A DNA stretch of 64,000 nucleotides from Nissolia schottii (GCA_003254905.1 QANU01112002.1:955248-1019247), one strand, 5' to 3'. Shown: positions 13,206-26,424, counted from the first letter of the stretch. The notes: generated from the letters alone by a model not told the origin. A program made the numbers and translations.

Positions 13206-13874
13206 TTCAAGTGTGAACAATGAAGTTTGACATTGCTTAAAATGTAGCGCGTATGTAAGATAAGAGGACCTACAAAATTATTGTGATAATGTCAATGTGT
13301 GGTATTCGATTTATTTTAACGGTTTCTTTTTTGTTGTCTAGGAGGTATTCATTGTTGATAATAGTAGTGAATATGTTTCTCTCAACAAAACATTTTTCAT
13401 ATTACAATGTTGAGAATTGAATCCTTGAATAAGTCATTAAGAGACCTATTCATTTATCAGCTTATTAGGCTTTGTAAGTTGCTTGTGTGGTTTGTTACCA
13501 AATGTGTTTTGAACCAAGAGGAAAATATCGGTCATCCCACCCCCCACCCCCCACCCCACAACATCCAATAATTCTGAAAAAAATACGGCTGGAATCGATT
13601 TGGCCGAGGAGACTTAAAAGACTCCATGAAAGAGAGAACAAGGTGGATTTCCTTTTTGGTCATAGACCTCATCAGAGCCTTACAACTTACAAGCAATGGG
13701 CCAAGTTGAGGACAAGGAAGAGGGGGCATAATCTTGTGCTTCCCAAAACCAAACAACATCCTAAAGAAACATTGAGATATTTTTTATACTTAAAATCCTT
13801 AGAACACAAAGTATCATCAATAAAGAGCCTAATAATCCTGTTTCTCTTCCTTCCTTTAACAACTTGAGCACGAA
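13206..13874. other. Intergenic region with a CCCCACC run
   Basis: No gene recognised. A C-rich run (13539-13560) and an open frame of about 126 codons (13487-13867) are present. The predicted peptide shows no recognisable domain and includes the low-complexity Pro run. Confidence 0.35.
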
Positions 13875-14935
13875 AGAGGAAATTTTGCTGACCTCCTTTT
13901 ACTCTTTTTTACGAAGGAGGAAATTAGCAACCTTTACCAAGAATTTTAAACAAAACTGTCACCTTCTTTGTTCATTAAATAATTTATTTTTAATGTTATC
14001 ATTGTAATTTAAAATATTTTGATCAATTAATCCAATTAGTTTTTTCTCCTCCATTCTCTTCTATTTCCCTTGGCCCTCCCCCTTAATCAAGCCCTTAATG
14101 TTTTAAAAAAAATAGCACATTCATCTTCTAAAGAGATCAAAGAACCTTCGGTGATGGAAGCCATTGACATTTCTATTTTCTTTTATTTATGAAAATTTAT
14201 GTTCAAAAAATTAAACAGGTTAACTTGACATGAATATACATTAACTACGATCCATCAATTAAAAAAAAATATAACTTTTTGATCTTCGAGGATTAACAAA
14301 AGGGAAAAGCTAACAAATATCTTAAGAACATTTATTAAAAGGTTTGAAGTAAAAAAATTTCATTGAAAATGTAAAATTTTGAAGTTTTCAATGCATTTAA
14401 TACATTAAAAACACTAGAATATTTCCATTTTATGTTTCTTAACAAGTATCCTTAGGGCACTTGTTAGTAAAACCCTTAACAAAATAGTGGGCTTTCTAAG
14501 CTTTCTTGGTTGTGATTCCTCAAACAGTGAAGATACCTAAAGGTGAAATAAGATTTGGTAGTGATGAGAGGTTGAAGGTAGGAGAGTAGCATTAATTTTC
14601 CAGTCATGGAGGTTCTTGAAAAATAAGCTAAGGTAGGAGATGGGTGTTCCAGGTGAGAGAGAGAGGAGAGAAAGAGAATAAAAAATTTAATTGATTTTCT
14701 ATGTAAATTAAATGGCTAATGTGATTATTAATGGTGAGGAGAGAGAAAAATTAATTGAGCTTAATTTCATTAAATGGTTGACTACAATTACAATGATACT
14801 CTTAAAAGTAAATTTATCTAATGAATAAAAAATGTAATATTTTTGTCTAAATTCTTGAAGGAGGCTGTTAATCTCCTCCCTCGTAAAAAAGAAAAAAAGA
14901 AAAAGAAAGATTGGGAGGAGGTTAGCAAAACCCAT
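13875..14935. mobile_element. Long-TIR element (Mutator-like MITE), about 1.06 kb
   Basis: The ends read 'ttttgctgacctcc' on the left and 'ggaggttagcaaaa' on the right, that is, inverted copies. Pairing continues inward for about 250 bases through 'acgaaggaggaaattagc' versus 'taatctcctccctcgt' and 'ttcattaaataa...atcattgtaatt' versus its mirror at 14770-14830. There is no transposase frame. A second element (14296-14500) appears nested in the middle. Confidence 0.6.
14296..14500. mobile_element. Nested foldback MITE
   Basis: Inverted arms 'gctaacaaatatcttaagaa' and the mirror of 'ttaacaagtatccttagg...cttgttagtaaaaccc' flank a short AT-rich core. It lies within the spacer between the arms of the larger 13875-14935 element. 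Confidence 0.5.
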
Positions 14936-14949
14936 ATATTTATCAATTA

Positions 14950-15230
14950 ATAAGGTTAATTTACTAACTATTATTTGTATATATTTTTTTAATTACTCAT
15001 CTACTTACTAAGTCTCTCTCCATCCGTTTCTTAATATTACTCTATTCGTCTCTCAATATTAGTCTCTTTTGAAAAATTAAATTATTTCATATTATTGGTT
15101 TGTTTAGCATTTCAATGTATAATTAATGACTATATACCAATTTTACCCTTAATGAGGAGAGACTTAGTGAGAAGATAAGTAATTAATGGAAAGAGAGAAA
15201 TATACAAATGATAGTTTATTAAATTAACTT
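14950..15230. mobile_element. MITE with about 65-bp terminal inverted repeats
   Basis: The left arm 'gttaatttactaactattatttgtatat...tactaagtctctctcc' is mirrored by the right arm 'ggagagacttagtgagaag...atacaaatgatagtttattaaattaac'. The core is short and AT-rich with no coding potential. The superfamily is not assigned because the target duplication is unclear. Confidence 0.6.
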
Positions 15231-15289
15231 TTTTTTGTAAGATTAAAATCATTTATGTTTTTATGTCATTTATTAAAAAAAATTTATCT

Positions 15290-16256
15290 TTTGCAAGAGG
15301 TAAGAATCAAACCTAAGATCCTTTGATTAGAAGTAAACAACTTTACCACTAAGCTACCAACATTAATGTTATATAATGTCACAACAATTATATTTATTAT
15401 ATACTCGAACTGTGTTACTAATTAGTGACTCAAAAACTGAATTTAGTACATCAAGCTAAATAAGCAAACATCATTACCACTAAGCTACCAATATTATTAT
15501 GTTATTTTACTGCAACCATTATATATATATATATATTATATACTTGAACTGTGCTACTGATGAGTTAAAAAAAATCAAACTTTTAATAAATAAAAATTAT
15601 AATAGACTTAAAATAACTCTAATAAAGTATTATTAATAAAAGTTTTATTTTTTAATGAAAAATTAATAAATTAAACTTATTAATAATATTAATATATTAA
15701 TATTCAGATTAATCCCATTAATATTTTTGATAATAAGCTTAATTTATTTTTTTCAACAAAATAAAATGTTTATTAATGATACTCTATTAGAGTTATTTTA
15801 AACCTATTAAATATTTTATTGCGATCATTATATGTATTTTATACTTTAATTGTGTTATCGATGAGTTAAAAAAAATTAAACTTTTAAGCAAAAAAATGTA
15901 AAAATAAAAATTATTATTAGAGTTATTTTAAGCCTATTATAATTTTTATTTGTACTTTTTCATAAAAGTTTGATTTTCTTTAACTCATCGGTAATACAAT
16001 TCAAAATATAAAATATATATAATGGTTGCAACAAAATAACACAGTAATATTGATAGCTTAGTGGTAATGATGTTTGCTTATTTAACTTGATGTACTAAAT
16101 TCAACTTTTGAGTCACTAATTAGTAACACAATTTAAATATATAATAAATATAATCGTTGTAATATTATATCACAATAATGCTGGTAACTTAGTAGCAAAG
16201 TTGTTTGCTTATAAATGAAGGAACTTAGATTTGAGTTTTATCTCTTGCAAAAGATG
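15290..16256. mobile_element. Large foldback with tRNA-like promoter boxes in both arms
   Basis: Inverted arms of roughly 330 bases (about 15290-15640 and 15900-16256) enclose a 260-base AT-rich core. The outer ends are 'tcttttgcaagagg' and its mirror 'ctcttgcaaaaga'. Each arm carries tRNA-like pol III boxes. Reading the left arm on the minus strand, box A TAGCTTAGTGG (15346-15356) and box B GGTTTGATTCT (15303-15313) start 43 bases apart. In the right arm, box A-like 16185-16195 and box B-like 16228-16238 are also 43 apart. A second perfect box A occurs inside each arm (15477-15487 minus; 16054-16064 plus). It may be an inverted pair of SINE-like modules or a MITE that captured tRNA-like sequence. 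Confidence 0.6.
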
Positions 16257-19200
16257 AGGGAGGAGAGAAGAAGCTGAGGGTGCGTGGATGAGATTTCTTC
16301 ACTAGCAGCAGTGAGAGTGGCAGCTTATGGAGCTGTAACGGAGAAGAAGACAATAAGCATACGCTGAGAGCAGCGCGAGAGTAAGCAGATGAAGCAATGA
16401 TTAAGTTAATCATGTCATGTGCGTGACACGCGACCTGTCACATGTGACCAAGTTAATTGTCAAGTCAGTTAACGAATTAACATGGACTAAAACCTTAAAA
16501 ATAATTATGAGAAACGATTTTTAATAAAAAATTGATAAGAAGTAAAATATAAAATTTAAATTTATGACAAATTAAAAGCATAAATACCTAAATATATTTA
16601 TAGTAAAATGTATGTCATAATAATTATTTCATCAGTATTTAAATTACACTATTTATATCGTAATATTGTCATTGATTTTCTTTAATGGCAACCTCTCACT
16701 TGAAAATTTATTAACATGATTTATCGTCCAAGAATTTATATTTATTACGTATTTTAATTAATACTAACACCATGTGTGTTGACAAATGACAAATGATGCA
16801 ATTTGGCCTGCTGGTCAAATAATTTTAAACTGAAAAGTGAAACGTCTATAAACAGCTACTGCAATTTTCGGCGGTTTGCGTTTTGGCATTGAATAAGTGG
16901 AAAAAATGCCACAAATCCCGATGGAATTTGAAGTGAACAACATGCTTTACGTACTATGCACAAAAGCTTAAGCAGATTTCTTTTCCGATTAAACAACGAC
17001 TCTTCCATTTCATGACTCGCTAGAATTAACCTCGTGAGCGCGTGGACCACATCTCTCTTTCTCTCTCTCTTTGGTAAATCTCACATTTCTCTCTAGATAT
17101 ACAATAAAAAATAATTTTCCTCATTGCAACAAAAGTTTAGGTGAATTTAGTAAGAACATAGGTGAGATGCACTTTGGGTTAAGTTCTCCGGAAACTTACC
17201 CCAAAAATAAAATCACTCACTTTTTTTTTAAATATAAATTTATTTCTTATTAATTATATCAATCATATTTTAAAGTTTTTAAAGACTTTACTTTAAAAAT
17301 ATTTTGTCTATCATGAACGAGCTCATAAGTTGAAACTTAATTAGTTTTACTTCCGTCTAATATTACATGTCATTTTTTTTATAAATACACACATATTAAG
17401 AAATTAATTAATTTACATATACTCAAATAAAACATTAAATGTTTAGATTAAATTATCCTTCAATAAGTATTATGAAAAATAGAGAGCTTATAATAAATAG
17501 AGGCATGGTTGGAAAAATGTTAATTAATACTCTCTTAATTTAATTAAATAACAGCTAATTTTAAACAAAGTTTTAAGTAAAAAATGATATATAAAAATGG
17601 ACCGAAGGAGTATTATAAATTTGTAAGCTACCTTAAATTGTAATCATACATGACTTGAGCTCTGGCCATGCAACTTACATTTAAGAATTGTTCTTTAAAA
17701 CCCAAATCAAATATAAAATTCTCCAGTGTCAAAAATTGGGTTAATAGAAAATTTGGATACGAAAATTGAGTTTAAGTGATTCATATTTTTTTTATTAAAT
17801 GTAGAAAATGAATCTCTTAAATTTAAGTAAGTTATATAAAGAAGTAACTTCATTCTCACTTTACAAAAATAATTTTTTAAGCTTTTCAAGCTGCTTATCA
17901 ATCATGTGATAGAATAGTTCAACCAAAAAAATTTGTAATGAGGAAAAAGTAAGTTATTTAAAGGAATAAAGTAGTATATTATAAAAATAAATAATTTTTT
18001 AATAATTAATTGTTTTTATTTTTTATGCTTAATAAAAAAAATTTATTTGAGTGTGGGAGTTAAGGCAAATTTTATTAAATAATAGAGGAAAAATTGTGTA
18101 TTTTTCTATACATTAGTAAATGAAAGCCTCAAATTTTAGCAGGGGCGCGTGCCCCCACTCTTTAAGGAATAGATCTACCCTTGTATTTAAATTACCATAT
18201 ATAATATATGTGTGAACAATACTAAGATGCTTACTCAAATTTGTTATTTGCATTGCTAAATATTTTTTTTTGTGTGTGTGTTTTAATTCATAACTTTCCG
18301 TCAATTTTAGAGATTGAAGGTTCACACACACATTTTTTCATTTCATTTTATTTTTGTGTCTGTCAAGAAGGCTACACAAGTACATATGGTTTAGCCTCTC
18401 AAGTCACAACTGGCGCTAGACACCGCACGAGCTCTTTAAGCTTTTCAAGAAGTTGACTTCCACATGTGGTCGAGTTGGCTACTATAGACTTATTAAAGTA
18501 TACTACTATAAACTTATTGTAAAAAAACAATGGTTGTGCTAATAAATTTTTTAGAACACTGGTTAAGAAACGTAATGTAGTAACATTTTATTAGAAAAAT
18601 AAAAATTTGAAGTGCTTAGTACTTTGAAAACTATAAGAGCTTACATTTTTTTAATAAAATATTTTCATTTTAAAGTAAATTTCCAAAAATAAATTAACAC
18701 ACCAAAAAAAAAAAACAGAGTACTGTAGTACTTATCTAGAAATTTTATACTAACCCAATGTCACACTGCTCTCTCTATTGATGTTTGCCGTATGACATTT
18801 GAATAGTGATTTGAAAAAATAAAAATAAAAATGTGAAAGCTTAGCTGATATGATGCTGCCTATACTAGTCATGGTTTGCATATGAAGTACATGGCAACTC
18901 ATCACTACATGCCCCTCTCAGGAAAAATTTGTGACCCCATATAAATAATTATTCCATGTCATTTTTAGTAATTTTAATATATCAAACTAATTTTTTTATA
19001 CAATCAAAACAAAAAAATTTATCTTAAATTAATTTTCTCATAATTGATTATATAAAAAAATTGATTGTTAAAATAATTATTAAAATAAAAAATAAGTATA
19101 ATTTTTTAGTTTTACCAAACACACTAATTTTATTACAAAAGAACATAAACTAATTTTCTCAATTGTTACTGCATTATGGTGGAGTTATAATAGGTTATCA

Positions 19201-19894
19201 TGAGAGAGATAATGAATCTTCTCAATCGAATTTTATTCTTATGTATTGTCAAGGGTGATATTTCATTATTAATTTATTTGTGTTTGTTTATAACATGTAT
19301 ATGATCTACCTCATCCTTTAATGCTGAAAGATCGCTTGATCGATCGCACATTCATTTCCATCTTTCTTGCTGATAAACTACACGGATGGTGTAGTCTGCA
19401 ACATTTTGCAGCAACATGAACATGGAAGAAAAATTGAAAGAAAAGCCAAAGCTGAATATGCCTCGTATATTGAGAGTGTGAAAGTGAATGACAAAAGATA
19501 ACTACACTACTGTTGGTAGTAAATATATATACACATGGATACAGGTTGTTTGATGGGCAAGCTAACCAATTCACTAGAGATAACAGAATCCACCTGTCAT
19601 AACTAACACTAATAGCCACAACTAACTAACTCTTCTAACTAATGCATCAGTTTCAGTGGCTTGCAGCATAAGCAATCCACTTGCATAAATACTATAACAC
19701 TTGCATAGATTTGCTCGAGAAACCTATTTTTTACTTTTAGCTATACATCTCAATTATATATTTGTCACAATCTTCATTTAAAATTAAAGAAATAGATAAT
19801 ATTATAATAAATATATGATTGAAATGTATAGGTAAATTTGTAGGGCAAAGTGTCCTAAATAATTTTGTTCGTGTATTGTTTTCTTCCTTATCTA
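16257..19894. other. Gene-free AT-rich region
   Basis: No gene recognised over 3.6 kb. A GC-richer patch (16240-16440) follows the foldback directly and could be remnant transposon DNA. A TG run lies near 18270, and a GC-rich phrase 'ggggcgcgtgccccc' at about 18140. Open frames are short and without recognisable domains. Confidence 0.4.
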
Positions 19895-20770
19895 TAGGGG
19901 TGTCAAACGAGTTGGTCTAACCTGTTTGAGCTCGGTCCGTTTAGGCTCATAGGCCTAAACGGGCCGAGCCAAAATTATACATCTTTTTAGCATCCAATTC
20001 GTTTATGATCAATCTGCGGCCCTAAACTGGCCAGTCCACCAGCTCTTTTTTAATTTTGGTCTATTTTTTAGTGTTTTAAATACAAAGTAGTGAATAAGTA
20101 TGCATGATCATTTTTAGTTATTTTTTATCGTCTATCTATTAATTTATTGGAAAGAAATAGTTTAAATGGTTGATTGCGATATTATATTATCTTTTTTATT
20201 CTTTCAACTATCTTACTTGAAAGATATCAAATGCTATTTGAAATCGATTCATGAATTAATATAACTTTCATTAATTAAATGACGACATATAACATTGATA
20301 TGGGTACTGTTATGTTATTGATCAAAAATATAATTGGAACTCTTTCTCGTAGATTAATCAATAATAAACAAGGTTTAGAACTATATATCAACTTATAAAG
20401 CGTAGGCACCCATTGAAGGAATGGAATGCAAAATTTATCAAAATCTATGTTATAACACTTCAGTTATATAATAATATAAACGTAGTTAAATAGTTAAGCA
20501 TAACAAATAGTTAAATATGCTCAATTATAACTCCAAATAATTAAACTCTAAACTCTTAAACTCCAAAATAAAATTAAATTTAAAGTAAAACTTTTAAAAT
20601 TTAAATATTTTCGTAAAAATAAAATTTACAAACTCATAAGCTGATCCATTTAGGTCCGAGACCTAAACAGACCAAACTATCTTTTTAAAAATTTTCACCA
20701 ACCTAATTTTTACCTCAAAAGTTCGACCATTTAAGCCAGGCTGATTTCTACGGCCCGGCATACCAACACA
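19895..20770 (+). mobile_element. hAT-like non-autonomous element, copy 1
   Basis: It begins 'taggggtgtcaaacgagt' followed by 'ggcctaaacgggccgagcc'. It shares its whole length with the element at 30013-30913, in opposite orientation, including 'cgattcatgaat', 'tctcgtagattaatcaataataaac' and the 'gttaagcataac' stretch. The right terminus expected from copy 2 is missing or decayed: sequence runs through 'cggcccggcata' straight into the F-box 5' leader. It has no coding capacity. Confidence 0.65.
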
Positions 20771-20789
20771 CAGCCGTTCAGTGTCTTTT

Positions 20790-21538
20790 TTTCTATTCTC
20801 TCCCTCGCCTTGTGTGCGATTCATCTTCTAGGGTTTGGCTTCAGCCTCGGACATCTCTTCGTCATCAAGGTGACATTTTTTCGATTCTCTCTCCACCCCT
20901 CTTACTCATTTTGTTATTCTCTTCCGGAAAATTCATTTCCTCCCATTTGTCTATTATATCTCATGTTTTTTTTTTCTTTCTATTCTATACAATCTTTCGA
21001 ATTTTCTCTGCTTTGTGTGTTGATTTCGAGGTATTTTACCGCCCAGATGCATGAATTTCACGACCCATTTCCCAATTCCGTTGATTTTCGTGGAAATTTT
21101 TGGAATTTGTTTGGTTATTTCCTAGGCTTTTTACTGGGCAATTAGCTTTAGCTTCTGTGCAATCTGTTTAACTGTTTTCCGTTTTTGTCACGATTTGATT
21201 AACAGTGGTGGATTTTTTTTTTCTGGACTTTTTTTTTCTTCTTTACCTTCAATTTATGTACCTATTGTTGCGTTAGACATCTCAGGTCATGTGCAGCATA
21301 ACAATTTCCCTTCATTTATTTATTTATTTACTTTATGAGATGTGAATTACCATGTTAATTTTTTTTAAAATAGCAAGCAGTTATTTATTTATTTTATAAA
21401 AATATTTGGATTTTCGTCTGTTTCACCTTGATTTGAAGTTAACTTGTTGAAATTGTTCTTATGCACCAATTCAGTTTTTCAGGTGTGAAAATCTAGGCTT
21501 GCTTCACTTGCTTGTGCACGAGCTATCCATCTTTGTAC
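20790..21538 (+). other. 5' UTR exon and 5' UTR intron of the F-box gene
   Basis: CT-rich leader with a donor at 20869|gtgaca and an acceptor ttttcag at 21482, followed by a short leader to the ATG at 21539. The 612-base intron is T-rich as plant introns are. Transcript start is inferred, not seen. The exact start may lie within a few tens of bases of the hAT-like element end. Confidence 0.55.
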
Positions 21539-24500
21539 ATGATGGAGTATGGTATAGATTTCCTCAGTTGTCTTGATTCTGACACTTTCCTCCAGATATT
21601 TATGTGTTTGGATGATCCGGCTGACCTTGTTCGTGTGAGTTGTGTCTCGCGGTCTTGGAGACACTGTGGTGAGTTATACCTTTATGCTTTTGTCTCTCAA
21701 CTGATGCCTCATTTTCATGAGAACCAATTTTAGTGTTTTGGTTGTATACAATCATTTCATGTTACTCTTGGTATTTAATCTGTCTTCTTGTAGAATTATG
21801 TTCTCTGCTCGATATTTGATCTGCTTTAGAGCTGTCCAGCCTGATATGCGTTGGGTTAATTTTATTGATGTGGTTTTCTTGCACTTTCTGCATATTTTAT
21901 TTAATTATGAGGATTTCTTATTCCCCTTTTATCTACTAGTCCTTTGTCTCCTTTCAATATAATTTCTTATTTGATGAAATAAAAAAAGGGTATTTCATTG
22001 AGTTTCACCACTACTAAGCAATGTCATTGAAACTGCAGTTTCATTTTCAACTGACAAATTTAATTTATAAACATTACGCGCATTGATTAAACTAGTCACT
22101 ACTGTTATGATTTGCAGTGATTGCGAATGGTCTTTGTAAGAAGCTGTGCTTGAAAATGTTTCCTCAATTATATAGAGTTGCTTGCGTTGTTGAACTGAAT
22201 CAACACGGAGCAAAGGAGCAAGCAGAGGTTGGATCTAGCTATTCTATGGAATGGTCATTACTAGAGAGAGATCATAGAACCTATGCCTTCTTAGCTAGAG
22301 CTTCGACAAAATATGTTGCAATCAACTGCATTTCTGAGACAATTGGTGCTTCTAGCACCGATAATGATCCTCAAGAGAGCATTGAAAATACTCTAGAGCC
22401 AGAAGACAAATTTGCTGGGAGATATTCCTACTGGTCAAGTAATGGACAGAGTAATCCTAATGTGCCTGAGACACTAACATACAAGTTGGTCTCTGAAATT
22501 TGTGTTATTACAGAAATCAATGTACAGCCTTTTCAAGGTGCTCTTTGAATTTTTCACAAACTATGTGCTTGATTCCATTTTTTTTTTCCTTTTATGTGAT
22601 ATTTCACTGACAAGAATACGACTGTCCAGCTTGCTTTCAGATGGGTGCACCTATATATTCTGCAAGCTCTGTTCGGTTTAAAATGGGTCATCCTAAAGCC
22701 TCAGTAGATTCCTCAGTTGATGAACAGTTTGTATGGACCTACACTTCACCCGAGTTTCCGATGGCTCAGGTATGTAACTTCACTTCTTGTATCTTAGCTA
22801 GATTCTATTATTGTTTTCTATTCAATAATTTGTAATTTATTTCATTGATTTCCTGATGCTCGATGTGAAATGCAACATATGCTTATTCTTTGACATTAAA
22901 GGATGCCTCAGTATCCTTTATAACTGTGTGATGAAGATTATCCTAGTCCTAAATTGTAATAGTTGCTGTCTATTATTAGTGAACTCCCAGTGTTCCATGC
23001 CACTCAAGCTATATTTGGTGCATTGTATAAGAAAGACCTAATTTTTTAAGTGAATAATATATGATTTTCACAGGCTTTTAGTGCATCCACAATTATATAG
23101 TCAAATCCACTCAAGCATTGTTACCATCTGGCATATCTGCATTTAATTGAAGTTTCTTTAATCATTGTGGTGGTTCTGTTTGATGAAAGAATTTCTAAAT
23201 CTCTACTCCTATATGAAGTGGTTGGACCACTTTAACTTCCCACTTGGTCACATTTTTTTTTTTTAACTGTTATACCATTTTTGGGTTAAAGATGTAGTCT
23301 TATGGTAGTTAACTACCCCACTTTTACATGCAATTTTTTTTTATCATATCTTTAAACCGTTTTTACCCTCTTTTTTAAACACACTAAAAATATAAAAAGT
23401 ACATATTTACTAATATATTTAGTTACAGCAGTATTAACATTAATATTTTAATATTTAAAGATAAAAAATTTGGTTTGACAGGCACGGCAGTGCGTGTCAA
23501 GTTGCTAGTATGGGAAAGACAGTGTTGGGACAATAACTAAGGGGCTTTAAATTTCTTGTCCACAAGTGGGTGCCGGGCAAAAATGAGCAAAGTGAAATAA
23601 ATCATCAAATTTCTACATTCATTTTCTGGCAAGGAAATTTAGGTACTTAACTAGTTTAACTGGATGGTAGTAACTATAAAACAGTGTTATCATCAATCAG
23701 AGGGCATGGAAGCAAAATTATTCCATGAGGATATGCTAGTAAGTGAAACCTCTGATTGGGAGTTTGTTCTGGTGGTATTTGTTCATGTCATTTGGCTTAG
23801 GTTTGTTGAGGGTGTAGTGTTTGAGTTCCAGCAGGACCTGCTATGTAAACTTCCCCCACCTTTCAAACAAACCTGTCTTGTTATCCCACTTTCTACGGTG
23901 GTGGTGGGCAATTCAGCTGTAACAAACTTGCTTAGATGTCAAATAGATTAGAAGGAAAGGACAGAATATAGGATATAATGGAAATAGGGCAAGAGAAAAG
24001 ATAAGAAAAATTAATTAGGAAGTTTGTGATTCAGAGGAAGCTGGCATGTTGAAGTGTCAGACTGCTATCCTTGTTGATGTTTTTTTTTTTTTTTTTTGTT
24101 ACNTTGAGAAGAGGTTTCTATCACATGCTTAATTTCTTAGAACAATTGCTCATGAACAGGAAAACCGGTTACAAAATTTCAAGCTTCCAGAACCTGTGCT
24201 TTGTATTGGTGGTATCTTGCAGATTGAGTTTTTGGGAAGGGTACAGAGACAAGAAATGGATGGCTTATTCTACATTTGGTGAGTTCCTTCTCTCCATTTG
24301 TTATCTGGTTGACAAGCTGATGCATTATTGAGGTTTTACTAAACTTAGTGGCATTATAGTCTTAATTTCATAAAGAAAATCCTAATTATAACTAATAAGC
24401 CTTTTTAAGTTCTAGGTTTATTTCCATTTTTATCTTCTGAGTGCACAAATAATGTGGTACGAGTATTCGCCAAGTGTTTACAATTGCTTTGATTGGATGA

Positions 24501-26424
24501 GTTCATTCCCATTTGCTTGTTGTCGTCCCTTCCTTTTTAAGTTAATTTATTACCACATCACGGGTTTGATCCTGCAGTCCCCTAGAGGGTGAGCTTTGGC
24601 ACAACGGTACGGTATAGCCTTGTAATTTCTTCGCTTGTGAGTGTAAAGTTGTCTACATTTATCCTCACCAGATTCCACCGTGTGGAACCCACATGCACTG
24701 GACTGCCCTTTTTTACCGTTTTGAGACTAGTTTTATCAAGTTTAGAAATGATATTCGATTTCTAGATCTCTTGGGTTTTTGCATGCATTAGTTCTGGGGA
24801 TGTAATCAAGTTGATTTTGGAGATCTGCGCTTTGCATGAAATTGTCTTTTTTATTTATTATGATTTTTTTCACTTAGAATTGGACATCCACCCTTCAAGT
24901 ATCCATATCTATATCCATATCACTATCAATTCCAACAACAATTGAGCCTTTTCCCACTATGTGGGGCTGACTACATGAATCAAGCGATGCCATAATGTCC
25001 TATCAAGGACCATGTTTTTCAATCACTATAAATTCCAAATAACAGAAATTTTACATGATACAACAAGAAACTTCTTTTCAACAAGAAACAATATGCCAAA
25101 GCCATTCTGTTGGACAAGTGAACCTGAATTAGGTACACGGATCCATCAATCTGGCTCTACTATCCATTTACATCCCTATTCTTGAGAGAAATACAGTGTA
25201 TGAACCACTATGAATTAACCCTTTGCTTGGATTGAGAGAAAAAGAGTGGAAAGAAAATGAGAGGATGGAAAATGAGTAGAAAATGATGTTTTCTCTTGCT
25301 TGGATGAAAAGAGAAAATAGAGAAGAAAGAAAAAATGTGAGTTTTTTTTCATAGCATGGATAGAAAATGAAAGAGTCGAGTTTTTACAAAAATTACAATT
25401 ATATCCTTATAATAATTTTTTTTTAATAAAAGGCAATAACCATAAAAGTCATTTACACAATTATATTTTCTTTCCTCTCACTTTTCTCTCCAACCAAGCA
25501 ATAGAAGAGAAAACATGTTTTTCTCTTCATTTTCTTCTCTTTTTTTTTTTTTTCCCATTTTCTCTTCTCATCCAAGCAAAGGGTAAAGGTTTTACTGTGA
25601 TGCTCTACTTGCTGATACATTTGCAATAAGTTGCCAACCAGTTTGTCTGGCTGCAGTGTAGATGAATTTATAGTTATTGCTAGCCAAAAGTCAGTTATTC
25701 CTTTCCAAATGGATAATATAACTTGTCAGTTATTCCTTTCCAAATGGATAATATAACTTTTGTTACATTATGCTTGCTTTTATTGCATGTAGACTGAATA
25801 ATGCTTTAGCTAGGTAATGTCGCATCATCCTTTATCTATCTTTTCTTATGTGTCCTTTGTTGATCTAGCAGTTCAACCAACTGATCCTAGTTTTTGGATC
25901 CAAATTCTTTTAAGAACAAACCTGCTTCAAGGAAATAGATATCATTATTGTGTTTTATCTGACTTAGTTTTGCCCTTCAACTATCCTTCTCAGTATGAGT
26001 TATGCATACTTGATGATGATGTTGTTTACGCTGCCAGTTTCACCACAAGTATCCCTAAATATTTGCATAAAGATCATATTGCAGTTGGTTGTGTAAAGTT
26101 CCTAACTCGAAGAAAAAATGTGATTGCAGTGTCTCTTATGTTCAAGTTGCTGGCTGCTCATTGTCACCTGCATTCAGCGTTGTAATGCTAGAGCCCTCTG
26201 GATCGTTTGTGTTGAAGTGTGACCAGCTGGCTAAGCATCGAACCCTGACGAAATTTGAAAACGAGTCTAAAACGTTTCTTGACAGTTTCATGGTGAGGGG
26301 ACTCCTATATTTCCCACCGATTGAGATTATGCGGGCACAAGTTGTAGGAGGTGTGGAAGTGGAAGATGAATGGGATGAAGAATATAGGGTTGAAGATGAA
26401 TATGCAGTAGACGATGCACTCTGA
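21539..26424 (+). CDS. F-box protein, At4g00755-like (5 coding exons)
   Basis: Predicted substrate-recognition subunit of an SCF ubiquitin ligase; target unknown. Coding exons: 21539-21668, 22118-22537, 22630-22769, 24160-24278, 26130-26424. All have GT/AG junctions and matching phases, giving 367 residues. The N-terminal F-box occupies about residues 5-44 ('LDSDTFLQIFMCLDDPADLV', then 'VSCVSRSWR'). The rest is the family-specific region with 'FPQL', 'GRYSYWSSNGQ', 'INVQPFQ', 'RFKMGHPKA', 'KLPEPVLCIGGILQIEFLGR' and 'QEMDGLFYICV'. The C-terminus is acidic (alternating Glu/Asp). For exon 3 I used the acceptor before CTTGC rather than the later TTTCAG, because only that keeps the frame and gives 'CFQMGAPIYS'. 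Two ATGs adjoin at 21539/21542. A polyadenylation signal AATAAA lies at 26460. Introns 3 and 4 are enlarged; intron 4 holds transposon insertions and one N lies at 24103 in intron 3. Confidence 0.9.
24586..24720 (+). mobile_element. Au-SINE-like fragment in F-box intron 4
   Basis: 'ggtgagctttggcacaacgg' resembles the tRNA-like head of the plant Au SINE. The 3' part 'acatgcactggactgccctt' followed by T residues resembles its tail. The middle is diverged. The family is identified from memory of the consensus. Confidence 0.55.
24890..25020 (+). mobile_element. RTE-LINE/SINE-type 3' tail fragment
   Basis: 'ccttttcccactatgtgggg' followed by 'ctgactacatgaatcaagcg' and 'tatcaaggaccatg' matches a 3'-end sequence very common in plant RTE-type LINEs and SINEs that share it. 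No reverse transcriptase is present, so this is a short fragment inside the F-box intron. Confidence 0.5.
25216..25586. mobile_element. PIF/Harbinger-type MITE in F-box intron 4
   Basis: The terminal inverted repeats 'ccctttgcttggat' and 'atccaagcaaaggg' are perfect mirrors. The element (25219-25583) is flanked by TAA on both sides, the 3-bp target typical of PIF/Harbinger. The inside is purine-rich then pyrimidine-rich, consistent with a foldback, and non-coding. Confidence 0.75.

Noticed and set aside
16856..17050. 64-codon minus-strand frame
   Set aside because: No recognisable domain, no splice partners or neighbours, and composition like the surrounding intergenic DNA.
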